NCBI RefSeq assembly: GCF_001632365.1
Contig: NW_024468512.1
Coordinates: 573,368-637,367, forward strand
Direction of reading: 5' to 3'
Length of the DNA stretch: 64,000 nucleotides
Source: Laetiporus sulphureus 93-53
Taxonomy: Eukaryota; Basidiomycota; Agaricomycetes; Polyporales; Laetiporaceae
The notes below the pieces were generated by a model. That model did not search any database and was not told the DNA's origin. It saw only the letters and a list, made by a program, of their open reading frames with translations. The stretch's first letter is position 1. Every line of letters starts with the position of its first letter. Shown here piece after piece: positions 46,770 through 58,421 of this stretch. Position numbers and translations under genes: made by a program.

Positions 46770-48125
46770 TCAATATTCTCCAAACTGAACATGTCCAGTC
46801 TCTGATGCATGTGCTCGTGCTTCTTTCTCTCCTTTCAGACCTTTGTTGCATATCTAGCGTGACGTCAGTGATGTAAGTGTAGAGGAACATAACAAGCAGG
46901 TCGAGACGCACCTGACACCTCAAGTCAAACGTTGCTGTGTTTGTATATGCCTTTTTCGCGCGCAGAATATCCGCCAGCTTCTTCGCTGCCGCGAGCACCG
47001 GGTCGCTATCGCCTTCCACAGTCACCGGCATGATTGTCTGATGAAACTCAACTGGGGCGTCCTCCATCGGCGACAAACTTGCGGCATCGTAGTGGATACC
47101 AGAGTAGATCAAAACGCAGCGGTTGCCAGAGTTGCGTTCCGGAGGAGGCGTGAAGTGATCGATGCGTCCAGTCTCGACGTCGATCGACGCAATCTCTGTG
47201 GAATAGTGTGTAGCTAGGATGGTCAGTTCAATGGCTCCACCCCACGAAGTTGGCTTGAGGATCGTCGAAATGTAATCTTCCCGTGGGCGGCTAGTTCGAG
47301 CCGGCGATTAATATAGATTAATGATGCGGCAGGGCAGACATACCCGAGGATGGCGTCGTTCCAAGTCACAGGATCACTTCGGATCGCGTCCGCTACAACT
47401 GCCCGCCACGGAAGACAATGCTTCAGCCTTCTTTTTGTCCGTGCACACAGACGACGACGGTACACACTCTGTCTCATCTTGGGGGCCTTGCTGATATCCT
47501 GCTCAAACACGAGCGCTACAGAGGAAAATAGACAAGAATTGTCGTCTGGGACGATCTGCCTTGCATGCATATGGTCAATGCATTTGCACGAGAAAGTGTA
47601 CGCGTCGCACTCGCCCGGTGTACAAGGTACCCGCCCTCCATAGGAACCACATCTGGTCCAGTCGAGCGACCCTTGCTAGCGGGTGGCTCGGGACTCCGCG
47701 CTTGCGAAGCGGTCATGCCAGTCATTGCAGCTGCTTGACTACCCAACGAACTGACTGCCGCAGAGGTTGACTGGAACGTAGCCGGAGCAGAAGGAGCGGA
47801 TGCTTTCTGTATCAATGTCAACTGATCCCCGGCCTTGAGACCCAGGCTTGACAGAGGTAGCTCTGGTATAAGTGTGAGGGGGTGTGGAGGGTAGCCGGCC
47901 TTTACTAGGATAGCGATTGAGTTAGCCATTGTTTACTTTAGCTCTTTGGGTCCATCATGCTCCCACTGATGCCAGAGTAAAATTCGAAAACTTACAATCT
48001 TGCTGGGATGGGGGGATTTCAGTAACGGAGAAGATCTGTTGCTGCAATTCAAGAACGGTCGAGTTCTCGAGGTCTAGCTGGAGAGTCGAAACGCCTTTCG
48101 GATGGCGCAGACGGATAGGAGCCAT
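46770..48125 (-). CDS. OTU1: Ubiquitin thioesterase Otu1 (YOD1 family)
   Basis: Otu1 is an OTU-family deubiquitinase that works with Cdc48/p97 in ER-associated degradation. Six exons (48125-47996, 47904-47615, 47555-47468, 47398-47344, 47290-46912, 46853-46770) give 341 aa. A ubiquitin-like N-terminal domain (MAPIRLRHPKGVSTLQLDLE) is followed by a Ser/Ala linker. The OTU core has the catalytic Asp-Asn-Ser-Cys in IVPDDNSCLFSSVALVFEQ, then SDPVTWNDAILG, YISTILKPTSWGGAIELTIL and VLIYSGIHYDA near the catalytic His. The last exon supplies the C2H2-type finger: C-x-x-C, then HASETGHVQFGEY at the very C-terminus, as in YOD1. Intron 2 is best modelled with a GC donor (GCGAGT) because that keeps LVHR before IVPDDN; a GTACAC donor 10 nt upstream is the alternative. 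Confidence 0.92.
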
Positions 48126-48592
48126 GGTGATACAGCGTGCTGGCAACAGATGGGGAGATGGCAGCAGCACAGACGAGAGCGTTGCGAGTCCGGGAGATCT
48201 TATAATAAGAGGGAGGAGGCAGGGCGAAGCTGTCCTATCCTGTCTCGCGTGTCATAATCGTCCACGTGGCTTGTAGAACGCGGTCATGCACTGCGCGAAC
48301 ACACCGCACGGACGCGCTTGTCGTGGCCGTAACTCATCAAACAAGTACTAGGATACCCAAACTATACAGCAGAGCCATGTACAGGTTGTAGCAGACAGTG
48401 CATGGGTGGGCATGCACCGCCCCGCTCATTCTGTATGGATCGAGATGCTGAGTACTCTCAGTTTGGCTGCCACGGAGTGTTCGGGAACCAATTTTGCCCA
48501 CGAGGATGCATCGTTCTCTGAGAGCTCATAGACTACGTCTCTGAAACTGGGTGAGGGATATATCTGTTAATTATATTTGCATCCAGCCTATT
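48126..48592. other. Intergenic, no gene seen
   Basis: This 467-bp gap lies between the Otu1 start and the 3' end of the glutathione transferase gene, both minus strand. Nothing gene-like was seen; it should include the OTU1 promoter. Confidence 0.5.
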
Positions 48593-49578
48593 TCACTGTC
48601 CTGAGGCCACCAGACTGTCCCGCAAAGACAAAGCATTGCACACCGACTCTCTGGAGCACATTGCGGAATGCCACCTGTAGAATAGGTTATCGACGAAGAA
48701 CAGTGATCGCGACACTCGCAACTCACCTGTGTACCGCAGGGAAATCCTTCTCGAAGTCAAATTCGTTGTAATCCACCGCTAGGCTTGTGACTGCAACATG
48801 GTTCCATCTTAATGATTCACATTACATCGATCAATGGCAATCAGTGCGACATCTAGCGATCTTAATCATGACCTAGCAACCTACATGACAAAGGACAGAT
48901 CTGCGATGGTACACTTGCCACCGACGAGCCATTCCTGCTTAGAGAGTACGCTTTCCAGGACTCCCAAGACACGAATGATCTCCTTCTGGTAACGCTCTAT
49001 GGCGCTGGGAATTTTCTTCGGGTGGAACAGTCTAAACCATCCGGCCTGGCCGAAATATGGTCTAGACGAACAGCTGTCAGCAACTATCGAGCAGCTCTAG
49101 CGCTACCAGCGAAACAGACCCTTGACCGGACGACTGGAAAAACAGCCACTGCAACTGGGCCATCTTCTCGTTGAAATCTGGGACAGAGATCTTGTGATTT
49201 TCGTCATACTTCTCCACGAGATACACTATGATTGCATTAGATTCCCTGGGAGAAGCTGACGTTGGTTTCGGGGAGCTAATTGTGAGTTTCGCGGCCAACG
49301 TACCAGATGGTAAAGTCATTGTTCCAGTGGTCGATCAAAGTGGGTATACGTCCGTTCGGGTTGTACTTTGTGTGCTCCAGAGATTTATGTTCAAGCTTGT
49401 CGAATTTAAGATATTTGCTTTCATAGCTCAATCCAAGCTCCTCCAAAACAAAGACGACTTTCCTATAGAACGACTGAAGTCAGCACTCACCACCGTGGAA
49501 AGAGCGACAAAGGCAATCTCACCACCCGTTCGGTCCCAAACCATGCGAATATAGCGTGAACTGCTTTCCGTGGGACAT
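48593..49578 (-). CDS. Glutathione S-transferase, Ure2-like
   Basis: Six exons (49578-49523, 49462-49304, 49245-49120, 49061-48885, 48807-48727, 48674-48593) encode 208 aa. The thioredoxin-like half has FTLYSHGLGPNGWKVVFVLE, GRIPTLIDH and the glutathione-binding ESNAIIVYLVEKYD. The helical half has FFQSSGQGPYFGQAGWF, QEWLVGGKCTIADLSFVIWN and HRWHSAM. This pattern fits the fungal Ure2p-type GST class, involved in detoxification and peroxide handling. The acceptor before exon 5 is an AAG site, chosen because it restores IWNHVAVTSLAVDY; other sites break the frame. An in-frame upstream ATG at 49740 exists, but MSHGKQFTLYS is the usual start and size. Confidence 0.9.
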
Positions 49579-50434
49579 AGCGCGCACGAATAACAGGGTG
49601 AAGGAGGTTAGAGAATACAGCTCATCTTGGGTCCATTTATAAGCAGGATCCTGCTCGCTTATGGGTTCTTCGTGGTTTTTAGGGCCCGGGACAGTCGAAG
49701 GTGCGAGAAAACCAATTATCGGCATGCCGTTGGACAACACAACCGCACCGTAACCGATGGCTCATCGTAATAACAACTGATTAGCAAGCAGGACATGCGG
49801 AGATCCCGAATGACCGAATATGAGCGGCGTAGAGCCATTGTAATGCAATGCAGCCGAGGGTGTTCTCACCGTTTGAGTCACTCGCCTAATTAGTACGAGC
49901 AGGAGCAGGACGAGGGTGAATGAGCGTGCTGAGTATTGTTGGTGTAGGCTTTCGTTGGAGAAACTGTCCGTAATGGCATCGCAATGCGAGGGCAAATTCA
50001 ACACAAAGTTTGTGCCGGTCTCAGTTCAACATCGCCAACTGTATTGTGAACCTTGAAATGAGGTCAAACTAGAGCTATGTCCGGGAAATCGGGATATGAG
50101 TAACGGACTGATTGCTGCCGGGATCAAGCAAGCGCATGACGACTCAACAGCTACGCTCTTGTGATCAATGTAGTGAGGTCATGAACGTCGATTACCAGAG
50201 ACGTTTTGATGCTGCATATTGGAGCCTGATACTGGATTAACCATACGAACATATTCACGAATTTTTGGCCTACATCATTTCGTCCCGGTCGTGTCTATGA
50301 AGGTTTATGTACTTCCTCAAGCGAGAAGTAACACCTGCTTGAGGGCAGCAGCAGCCGACGAGTGGACAGACCATACGACATTCGTACCCACGACGAACTA
50401 TCGGTAATAAACATCACAAAATATTCGTATCGAT
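49579..50434. other. Intergenic, no gene seen
   Basis: These 856 bp separate the glutathione transferase start from the Sam37 3' end (both minus strand). A frame upstream of the transferase start stays open to 49740 without family similarity. No other coding signal was seen. Confidence 0.5.
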
Positions 50435-51877
50435 TCAAGCGTCTTCTTCTTCGTCCTCGTCGACGTCGTCCACGATTTCATCATCCTCTAGAAGCGCTCC
50501 ATCCTCCTCATCGGTAGTCTCTTCCTTGCCGTCATCCATCACGACAGCAAACCTGATTCCTGGGCCCAACCCGAACAGGCGCAGATAGATGAGCAGTCCT
50601 GCAGTAGCCAGGCTTACAAAGCCCCACCGAACCAGCGTGTACCGCCGGGCTTCATTCGACGACGTAGATTTTTGTTGCCTCCAGGAAATGATAAAGGGCC
50701 GCGGGAACAGAGAGCTAAAGGATGTCCTAATGTCTGTTTCCACAATTGAAAAAGAACCGGGATCCGGGAAGGCGAATGATCCAACGGCAGTAGCATGTGC
50801 AACAAGGCTGGGGAACGATTCCGAGAGAAGCGACTTGATCAGCGTATCGGTAAAGGGGAGACCTATTAGAATGTGCGTGTGCGCGGCGAATAAGACATCA
50901 AGAGAACTTGGCCTGTTCCGCCCGAGGTGAGATGGAGTGTTGCAATTTTTGGACGTGATGAAAGGCTCACCTTGCGCTATTCGGATGAAAGAACCGTTCG
51001 TCTCCCAAAAGCCGTGCATACAAGGAGAAGAATGCACGAGCCTTCTCCAGCACCTGGTTTCTGTATGGGCGATAGAGCTTCTGTATTTGCTAGCAATGTC
51101 GTACCTTTTCACGCTCAAACACCTTTTTGAACTTCTGATCACGAGTCTCCTTTTTCTTTCGTCTTCTCTCGCGGAATACTGAGAATCTCTCATCGTCTTC
51201 CTGCTCGATCCCTGGAACATTCCACAGCCCCGCGAATTCGAGTCGAGGTCGGTATGATTCCCGGATGCGTCCGGGGACGAAGTAGCGCTGCGGAGCTGGC
51301 AACATAGAAACCAAGGCGGGCCTTGTAACGTTCCACCAGTTGGCGTGCAAGGAGTACATCATATGTGCCTATGGTGAGCGGACGTAAAAATTACACCCAT
51401 CATTGGACATTTTGAAGGACACTCACCAGCAAGTCCCCATATTCAGACTGGACGTGGGCCTTGTAAGCAGTGGATTGAGCTTTCTCGACAGGACCGAGCG
51501 AATGATCCAGATTAAGCGCATCAGCTAGGTTCTCGACGTACTTCACGATGGACTGCAATCCCGAGACGTTATGCAAACCATGCGTTAGGAACGGTAGCTG
51601 ACCTATATAAAGAGCAGGTGCATGTTCATTAACAAACGGAGCAAGAAATACTCGTCAGGCATTGCCTGTGATTCCGCGAGAAGTAAATCAAGACAGACCT
51701 ACCACTCGGCGACAAGTCAGGGTTCGCGCTATAGGCTACGAAAAACCGCCCCGGAACGGCGAGCTGGAGGTGGCATAGCGCCGCTACGCTGGCGGGATCA
51801 ATTGATAGCACAGAAGCAGTTGCTGGCCATATGTGCAGCACGAGAGGTGTTGCTGAGAACCCGTTCGACGTCGACAT
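50435..51877 (-). CDS. SAM37: Sam37/metaxin, mitochondrial sorting and assembly machinery subunit
   Basis: Sam37 (Tom37, metaxin family) is a GST-fold subunit of the SAM complex that inserts beta-barrel proteins such as Tom40. Five exons (51877-51703, 51602-51427, 51368-51105, 51053-50971, 50912-50435) give 391 aa. The N-terminus LVLHIWPATASVLSIDPASV and NPDLSPSGQLPFLTHG are characteristic of metaxin/Tom37. Next come MMYSLHANWWNVTRPALVSM, a basic helix (FRERRRKKKETRDQKFKK) and FFSLYARLLGDERFF. The metaxin C-terminal region reads LFAAHTHILIGLPFTDTLIK. A hydrophobic segment (WGFVSLATAGLLIYLRLFGL) near the end is followed by a very acidic tail. The gene is divergent to TAF7 with only 117 bp between start codons. 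Confidence 0.9.
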
Positions 51878-51994
51878 GGCCCTGGACAGGCGTCACACGT
51901 CACGCGTCTTCATAAACGTGATGCACCGTGACGCAGTTCGATCGAGGGCTCTATCAGCCACCAGCACGTCCGTCGATCTCCCTCACAGACAAGC
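51878..51994. promoter_or_regulatory. Bidirectional SAM37/TAF7 promoter
   Basis: Only 117 bp separate the start codons of the divergent SAM37 (minus) and TAF7 (plus) genes, so both core promoters and 5' UTRs must share this sequence. No TATA box is apparent. Confidence 0.6.
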
Positions 51995-53727
51995 ATGGAA
52001 GACGACCTCATCGTTGTTGATGACATCGACGAACAAGTCCCGGGTCCCTCGACTCCCAACGACCCCAACCATGCGCACCATGCGGATCCGGCAGACCAGG
52101 CAGAAGAAGCGGACCAGGACTACAAGCCACCTCGAAGTGTAGCTGCCCGCGCAACCCGGACCTCTTCCCGTATCCACACTCCTGTGTATGTAACCAGCAT
52201 GGAACATAATGAAGCGCGAACAACACGCTCAGCAACTCTGAGGAATAGGCCACAACCCAAGCTGAAACTCAAGTTGAGCGAGAAGGCTGCTGCTCAGGCT
52301 CCTGGAATGTCTTTCTTGGGCCCATATGATCGAGAACTGGATTCAGATGATGAGGATCTAGTCTTTGAAGAGCAATTTATACTCAGGATGCAACCAGGAG
52401 AAGACTGTGAGAGGTTGAGGAAAATGGTTGCGGCGAGAGAGGTGAGCGATGATGTATGGTTCAAGTTCAAAGGCGAGCTCTTACCAATTACATCGCAAAT
52501 CCTTCCTGATCGCCTCCCACCTATAGATTCCCGAAGAGCCGTATTCCACATTGGCAACAACACGTACTCTTCCAAGCTAGTCGACCTTCCCTGTATAATA
52601 GAATCGCAGAAAACACTTGACAGCAAGCAGATGTTCAAAGTCGCGGACATATGTCAGGTTACGTAGTTTGTCGCTATGGCCGGCATGCAGTGCTAACGTA
52701 TAAGTATAGATGCTTGTTCTCGGGGATCGTGTAAACGACGAAGAAGCTCTGACAAATCAGAAGAACTTCAATGTGGACGAGTTCATTTGGCCTCATGGTA
52801 TAACACCTCCACTGCATTATGTCCGAAAACGTAGATTCAGGAAGAGAATCAACAGACGCGTATGCACATCTGTCGTTTGTCGCCTCGACGCTCGTGTTAA
52901 AACATTTGTTATAGACTATTGAGACGGTCGAGCAGGAAGTAGAGAGATTACTGGAAGAAGATGCATTAGCTTCTCAAGTGCAATATGGTGCTTATCTCCG
53001 GTTGTCGTCGCTGTTGTGCGGGCGCCTGACGCTTGTTTCTCAGATGTTCTAGAGAACGTCAATCCGGATCTGTCAGACTCAGAGTACATCGAGAAAGAAC
53101 CCATGGACATGGGCACCCCTGGATTCATTGGATCCGATGCCGGTGAGGCGCCCACTCCTGGTCCTGACCATGGTGAGGGCGAAGAAGAGGAAGAGGGACA
53201 CGAAGAAGGAGAGGGTGAAATAGACGAGGAGCTTGCGGCCGAGTTGGATTTGGCTCTAGGAGATGAAGAGTATGAAGGAGACGAGGAGGAGGAGGAAGAG
53301 GAGGAAGAAGAAAGCGAAGAAGAGGACGACGACGATGACGACGAGATTGTACAAGCCAGAAAGTTGCTGAACGAGGAGATCAGGGATCTGGAAGCCGCCG
53401 TCGCCAAGAAGGGTAACGAGATTGCCAGCTCAGGCAATCCGCTTATCAAGGTTCGTGCTTGCTTATCCTCTTTTCCGTACGATGACTTACTCTGTTTTAC
53501 AGCGACGATTCGAGGACGCCTTGAAAAAGTTGCAGGCGGACCTTGACATGAAGCTTGCGCAGAGAGACGAAATGAAGGAAAAACAGCGCATGAAGAAGGA
53601 AGGTATCGTAACAGAGGATGGTGACGTCGAGGGAGGTAATGAAGAGGCAGAAAGTGATGATGAAGAGGGCGATGATGAAGAGGATCTTTTTGGGGACAGC
53701 GCCGGTGGAGGCATGGACATCGACTGA
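51995..53727 (+). CDS. TAF7: TFIID subunit TAF7
   Basis: TAF7 is a TFIID subunit that regulates TAF1 activity in RNA polymerase II initiation. Five exons (51995-52657, 52710-52859, 52915-52987, 53044-53450, 53503-53727) give 505 aa. The TAFII55 N-terminal domain is clear: EEQFILRMQPGEDCERLRKM, FHIGNNTYSSKLVDLPCIIE, SQKTLDSKQMFKVADICQML, and the conserved GITPPLHYVRKRRFRKRI. The N-terminal 60 residues include an acidic start and a His/Ala/Asp stretch. Downstream there is a long acidic run (poly-Glu/Asp about 53275-53345) and a C-terminal coiled coil (FEDALKKLQADLDMKLAQRD), as in fungal TAF7. It converges with GAA1, with 67 bp between stop codons. Confidence 0.93.
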
Positions 53728-53794
53728 GCTACGCGCACGCTGTGTTTCCGCTTTCATCCATTCGTTACGGGATTAAGATTACAGAAGTATTGCA

Positions 53795-56271
53795 TCATGA
53801 TGCGTCTTGCGGCAAAAGGCACACGATTGCGGCCTGTAGCATCAAAGGCACATATACAACGCATACGAAAGGCGCGAACCATACGCGCAATAATTCCCAA
53901 TCTATAATCGCCCTCCGCACTTCGTCGTGCATCACGAGAAGCCAACCCAGAGCAAGCAGAACATGAAATGCATACTTCAGAATCCGGATTCGCCAATCTG
54001 GCGAGGATGATGAGTAACAGAGCGGCAGACCCAGCGTGGCAGCCAGCGTAGCGGCAAGCGAGAAGTTGAGTACTGAGATGACGGATGTGACGGTAGAGGC
54101 GAGACATAAATTGAGTGACTTGAGTAAGCAAATCAGGGGTGCCACCTCGCTCGACGGGGGCTTGGTGAACAGAAGGCAGGTAGATGAGAGACCGAAGATG
54201 ACGCATAACAGGAGCACTGAGTATACCTGAATGCCAGGTAAGTTCGAGTTTACATCTATCCTTGAGGACACCTACATTCTGATTGATGAGAAACCACCTG
54301 CTGTTGATGCAGCAAAACAATGCGACACCCAAGGCATGCGTGGCAATCATGACAGTCAGTGCACGCAAGACCGGTCTTCGTCTTGATGACCGGTGTCCCC
54401 GCTTTGGCGGCACTTCGACGGTTCCCTTCTCTTCGACCACACCGAAGAATTCTTCTGTCAATATTGAACCTGCGTTGACCCATTCCCGCAGTCCAGCGAA
54501 GAGCATTGCAGCGCTGATAAGAACGGCACTAGGCAGGTAAAGGCCAACCTTGAGAAACATTGTCGTTCCTACAAGTAAGTAGAAGAAAAACGAGGCGTGA
54601 AGGCGCTCAAGCAGATTGTTCATGGTGCGAAGAGTGGATTCAATGATCCTGCGATTCGATGTGAGCTTCATGAGAATTGTACAATGAATTACGAATGCAC
54701 AAACCGTCCTAATGAATGGAATCCATGAGGTCCCGGTGCCGGCACTGCGAACAGCGTAATTGCGTCGATGCGATATCTACATACATGTTAGCATGACTCA
54801 ACGAAACGAGGGATTAAGCGCACTGATGCATTAATCCATGTACTCCGCTTGCCCTCCCACGAGCCTGATATCCCATATGTCGCAAAATATTCCGCATGCG
54901 ATAGCAATATTCATTCAGGGCAGGGCTCTGCTTGAGGAAAGAAGAGAACCAGTCCGGAAGGAAGCTACATCCGTCCTTACGAGCATTGTCTTCACGGGTA
55001 TCTAGATGATCGTAGAGGACAACCGGAACCCCTCCCGAGTATCTTGAGATCAATTGAAAGGAATTGAATAGATCCTGGTTTGGAAGGCGACCGTTCAGCC
55101 CTTCTATGCACAGGTTCAATTGCCTCACGCCGGATAGAAAAACAGCAGGCCCGTACCGAAGAACACGCCAAGATGCGAGAACGAATGGCCAGGATAATCG
55201 ATGTTCAGAGCAGTCCAAATAACACCGGAGGACAGATCGAGTGGCTCTGCCTGAAGGTCTACCCAACTGTAAGCAACCATCCCCGTGTCGGGCAAACGAA
55301 GTACCCACTTTCTTGGGAGGTACCATGATATGCGGTGACCCATGCACGCATTCCATCTAGATACCCATCGCTGATGACGAAAATCAGGTCCTTCGCCCAT
55401 AACGAATACCCTGCGAGACATGAGGACACTACCTCGACAGAGATGCGCGAACCGACCTTTGAGAAAAGCGGCCAATGACAGGACAGTAGACACGCCTCGT
55501 AAGTTGAGCGTTCCATCCCCTTCACCTGTCCTGCTGAGCCAGGAAGCACTTATGAGCATGGCCTCGCTACCTGAGGCGCGCGGAGAATGGAAGATGCCGT
55601 ATGCATTCGAGCCCTCCTTGAGCTGAAATGTAGACGTTCGGCTGTGTACGTGGCTAATCGTCATGAGAATATCGATGACTGACCCCTGCAAGTGTGTGGA
55701 ATGTGTAGTGCTGTGTTGAGGCGGGTATACCTTGCTTCTCGAATTCGGTCTTCACGAATTCGGCGATCCTACACCATCAATGACTCAGCGATGACAACCG
55801 GCAGGGACATAGTGTGCGACCCTACTCCTCGCTCGTGGCGTTCAGGTCTCGCAAACGTTCAAGCTCAGCCAAATATTCGTCGGCTCGTTGGACATCCGCC
55901 CAGTTCCAATTCATGTTTACCTGCAGATGAAACTTAACAGGGGAGCCGCAAGACGAGGAATACATCCATACCTGTCCTGGTTGTAACGCGTTCTCATCGA
56001 TGTATGTCCTCTGACCTAACATGGGCGAAGCAATGGCCAACAACCATGCATAGCCTACGATCAGTAACACCAATCTGAATATGGATCAGCTGGTGTAAGA
56101 CATGTTCAGATGTCACGACGTGAGTACGGACATTACGGTAGGCAGACTGCTCCATAGGTACCCGACTAGTTTCCTACGCCTACGCAATCTACTCGCATGA
56201 CGGTCCCCTTGTGGCTGGAAGTAGTTGCGAAGTTTGGTGGTAACCTTACGCACAGCGACAGTAAGCAACAT
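53795..56271 (-). CDS. GAA1: GPI transamidase subunit Gaa1
   Basis: Gaa1 is part of the ER GPI transamidase complex that attaches GPI anchors to proteins. Eleven exons (56271-56120, 56074-55972, 55920-55826, 55768-55684, 55622-55457, 55410-55309, 55258-55157, 55103-54824, 54776-54705, 54648-54276, 54226-53795) give 653 aa. The N-terminal membrane segment (LVLLIVGYAWLLAIASPM) is followed by RTYIDENALQPGQ. The luminal domain carries EFVKTEFEKQGIPASTQHY, GSNAYGIFHSPRASGSEAML, YSLWAKDLIFVISDGYLDGM and SSGVIWTALNIDYPGHSFSH, then GLNGRLPNQDLFNSFQLISR. Residues RIIESTLRTMNNLLERLHAS precede several C-terminal transmembrane helices. Intron 1 (45 nt, GTCGTG donor) is the least certain; a GTGACA donor 3 nt on is possible. 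Confidence 0.93.
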
Positions 56272-56679
56272 GAACGGTCGTTAGAGGGGCGATGATTGTG
56301 GACAAGTTGACCCCAAGCGAAAGTCCAAGGCAGGTAAGAGAATCGTACAGTCGCAGTCAGTACAGCGCGCAGGACGAACGCGCGGTGACGAACGCGTTCT
56401 ATTCACGTGAATGCCACGAAGTGCGACAACCATCCGCTCCGATAATGTCGGTAACGACTTCCATCCACCGACTCTTTTTTTAAGACATTGAGAAACAGCA
56501 AGACAGATGGAAGACCCAAGTACTACAAAACATATTGTAGTCGTTACGAAAGCAGCAAATAGTCATCTATTCAATATCTCCGACGCCCAGCTGGAGACCT
56601 CGACCGGTCCCTTCTTCGCTCACTGCAGTGCAAGAGATGAATATTGAATGTCAACGGCTGACAGTGATACGGGTTTTAC
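56272..56679. other. Intergenic, no gene seen
   Basis: This 408-bp gap lies between the GAA1 start and the LUC7 stop, both on the minus strand. No convincing ORF; it should hold the GAA1 promoter. Confidence 0.5.
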
Positions 56680-57893
56680 TCACTCGTAGCGAGAGGGATG
56701 TCTCTCATAACCACGGTCCCGATCGCGATAGTCATCTCGGCGGAAGTCACGATCACTACCACGAGGTGGCACACCACTTGATGCTGGAGGGACGCCACCG
56801 CTCGCAGCGCCCGAAGGTGACCCCCCAGGCAAGGAAGACGGTGGAGCCATCTTGCGCTTTTCGCGCTCTTCCTTGAACTTCACTAACATATTACGAAGCT
56901 CGTGATAACCAAGATGCATCTAGCAACAAGGATTAGCAGAACAAAGAGTACTGGCTGAGTCCTGAGATTACCTTTCCACCGAAATGATCGGCAAGACGAC
57001 GATCGGAGTCGAGAACGGACAAATATGCACCGCAGACATCGCAGACACGCAGCTTCTGGTGGCCTGATGCTCCAGACGTATCCGTCAATTGTTGCAATTC
57101 ACGCTATTTGTGACGCTGTCAGGATGCATATAATGATATGGAAATGGCCAAATCAACACACCTCCTTGTCCGCCTTTTCACTTTTGAGGGCTTCAATCGC
57201 AGCCATTTCCCTCATAGACTCCTCAACTTTACCTTGTTCACCTGCAACAAACGTGAACTATCATGAATGACTGAATGGATACCGCACGTACCTAGTGTCT
57301 CGATCTTCTCCGTTCCGCCTTGAATGGCCAACTCAATCTCGGCAATTTCTCTCATCTGACTTGTGTTAATATCACGAGCACATACAGAGCTACCAGATCT
57401 ACCCACTAGGTTGGTGGTCTTTGCATTCTCCTCAGGCGTTTTCTCCAACCTTCTGTGTGCCGCTCGGATTCTTCTATCACATTCATCGACGAAGGCGAAG
57501 ATGTTCGACTCGTATTCCATCTGGAAGCGGGCAAATATAGGATCATTTGGATTGGCTTCTCTGGCTTGCAAAAATTCTGTCTTCAATCTCTCCGTATGCG
57601 ATTTGGGGCAAGCACCGAGATCCATTTTCTGTTGTCAACAGGTTAGGGTGAACAGGTAGTATACGACGAGAATCATAGCTCACGGTATTGGTAAACAGGG
57701 TATGAGGGCAAGTGCCACAAAGGAAATTCCTGCAGACTTTCTCGTCTGACCATGTCAGATTGGCATTGGCGACCCCCATCGCCTCAGGACCCATCATTTG
57801 CTACGCCGAGAATCTCGTTAGCTGCTGATTCCCCTCAAACGAACCCATCCTCACCTCTAGAAGCTTCCTCTGCATTTCTGCCAAGCGACCCAT
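56680..57893 (-). CDS. LUC7: Luc7-like U1 snRNP-associated splicing factor
   Basis: Luc7 is a U1 snRNP component that helps select 5' splice sites. Seven exons (57893-57855, 57800-57684, 57628-57407, 57355-57292, 57241-57162, 57103-56972, 56919-56680) give 297 aa. The first zinc finger (CCCH) spans SDEKVCRNFLCGTCPHTLFT and KMDLGACPKSH. A coiled-coil region follows (FVDECDRRIRAAHRRLEKTP). The second zinc finger (C2H2) is VCDVCGAYLSVLDSDRRLAD with HFGGKMHLGYHELR. The C-terminus is Pro/Gly/Ser-rich then Arg/Asp-rich (RRDDYRDRDRGYERH), replacing the RS tail of metazoan homologues. The first exon is only 39 nt. Confidence 0.95.
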
Positions 57894-58421
57894 GGTGTCT
57901 GATATTGTTTTGAGGGAGCACAAAGAACGTTGCAAGTGGTTGCTTGTGAAGGTTGAGTCTACTCTACTTCGTGTGTAAGCGCGCGCCACACCAGCAGCGC
58001 CTTACGTAATACCAGCGGACTGCTTCTTCCCAAGCAGTCCCTCCTGGACGTTTGCCTGGGGCCAGCTGGGGTCAAAGTGCTGACAACCAGAACAACAATG
58101 GTAACTTTGAAGCACCATCAGACCGCACGAACATACATGATGTACAAACGCTACAAGATTTACGAAAATCTACCATACAGTGCTCGACAAGAAATACGAC
58201 ATCGTGAGAAGACAAAGCAGGACACAGTGCATGATTGGAAACGATGAGGGCGAATTCGACAGCTGGCGAAGTGATCAACGGGGCACGATATATACAGGTG
58301 GTCCGAATGTCGGATAGTGATGACAAGGAAAGGATTTGAATCACGATTCATGGAGTTGCGCGCCCTCTTCCACGGACCACGACCACGACCCCTGCCTCTG
58401 CCTCGTCCATGTCCGCGTTCT
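57894..58421. other. Intergenic; RGG-like coding stretch past the J/ankyrin stop
   Basis: These 528 bp lie between the LUC7 start and the annotated stop of the J-domain/ankyrin gene. On the minus strand, just past that stop (about 58418-58350), one frame reads GHGRGRGRGRGRGPWKRARN, an RGG-type tail. It might be an unannotated last exon of the neighbouring gene, but no GT donor lies close enough for a clean join. Confidence 0.4.

Noticed and set aside
52916..53449. Minus-strand poly-Ser ORF of 177 codons
   Set aside because: Antisense to the acidic run of TAF7.
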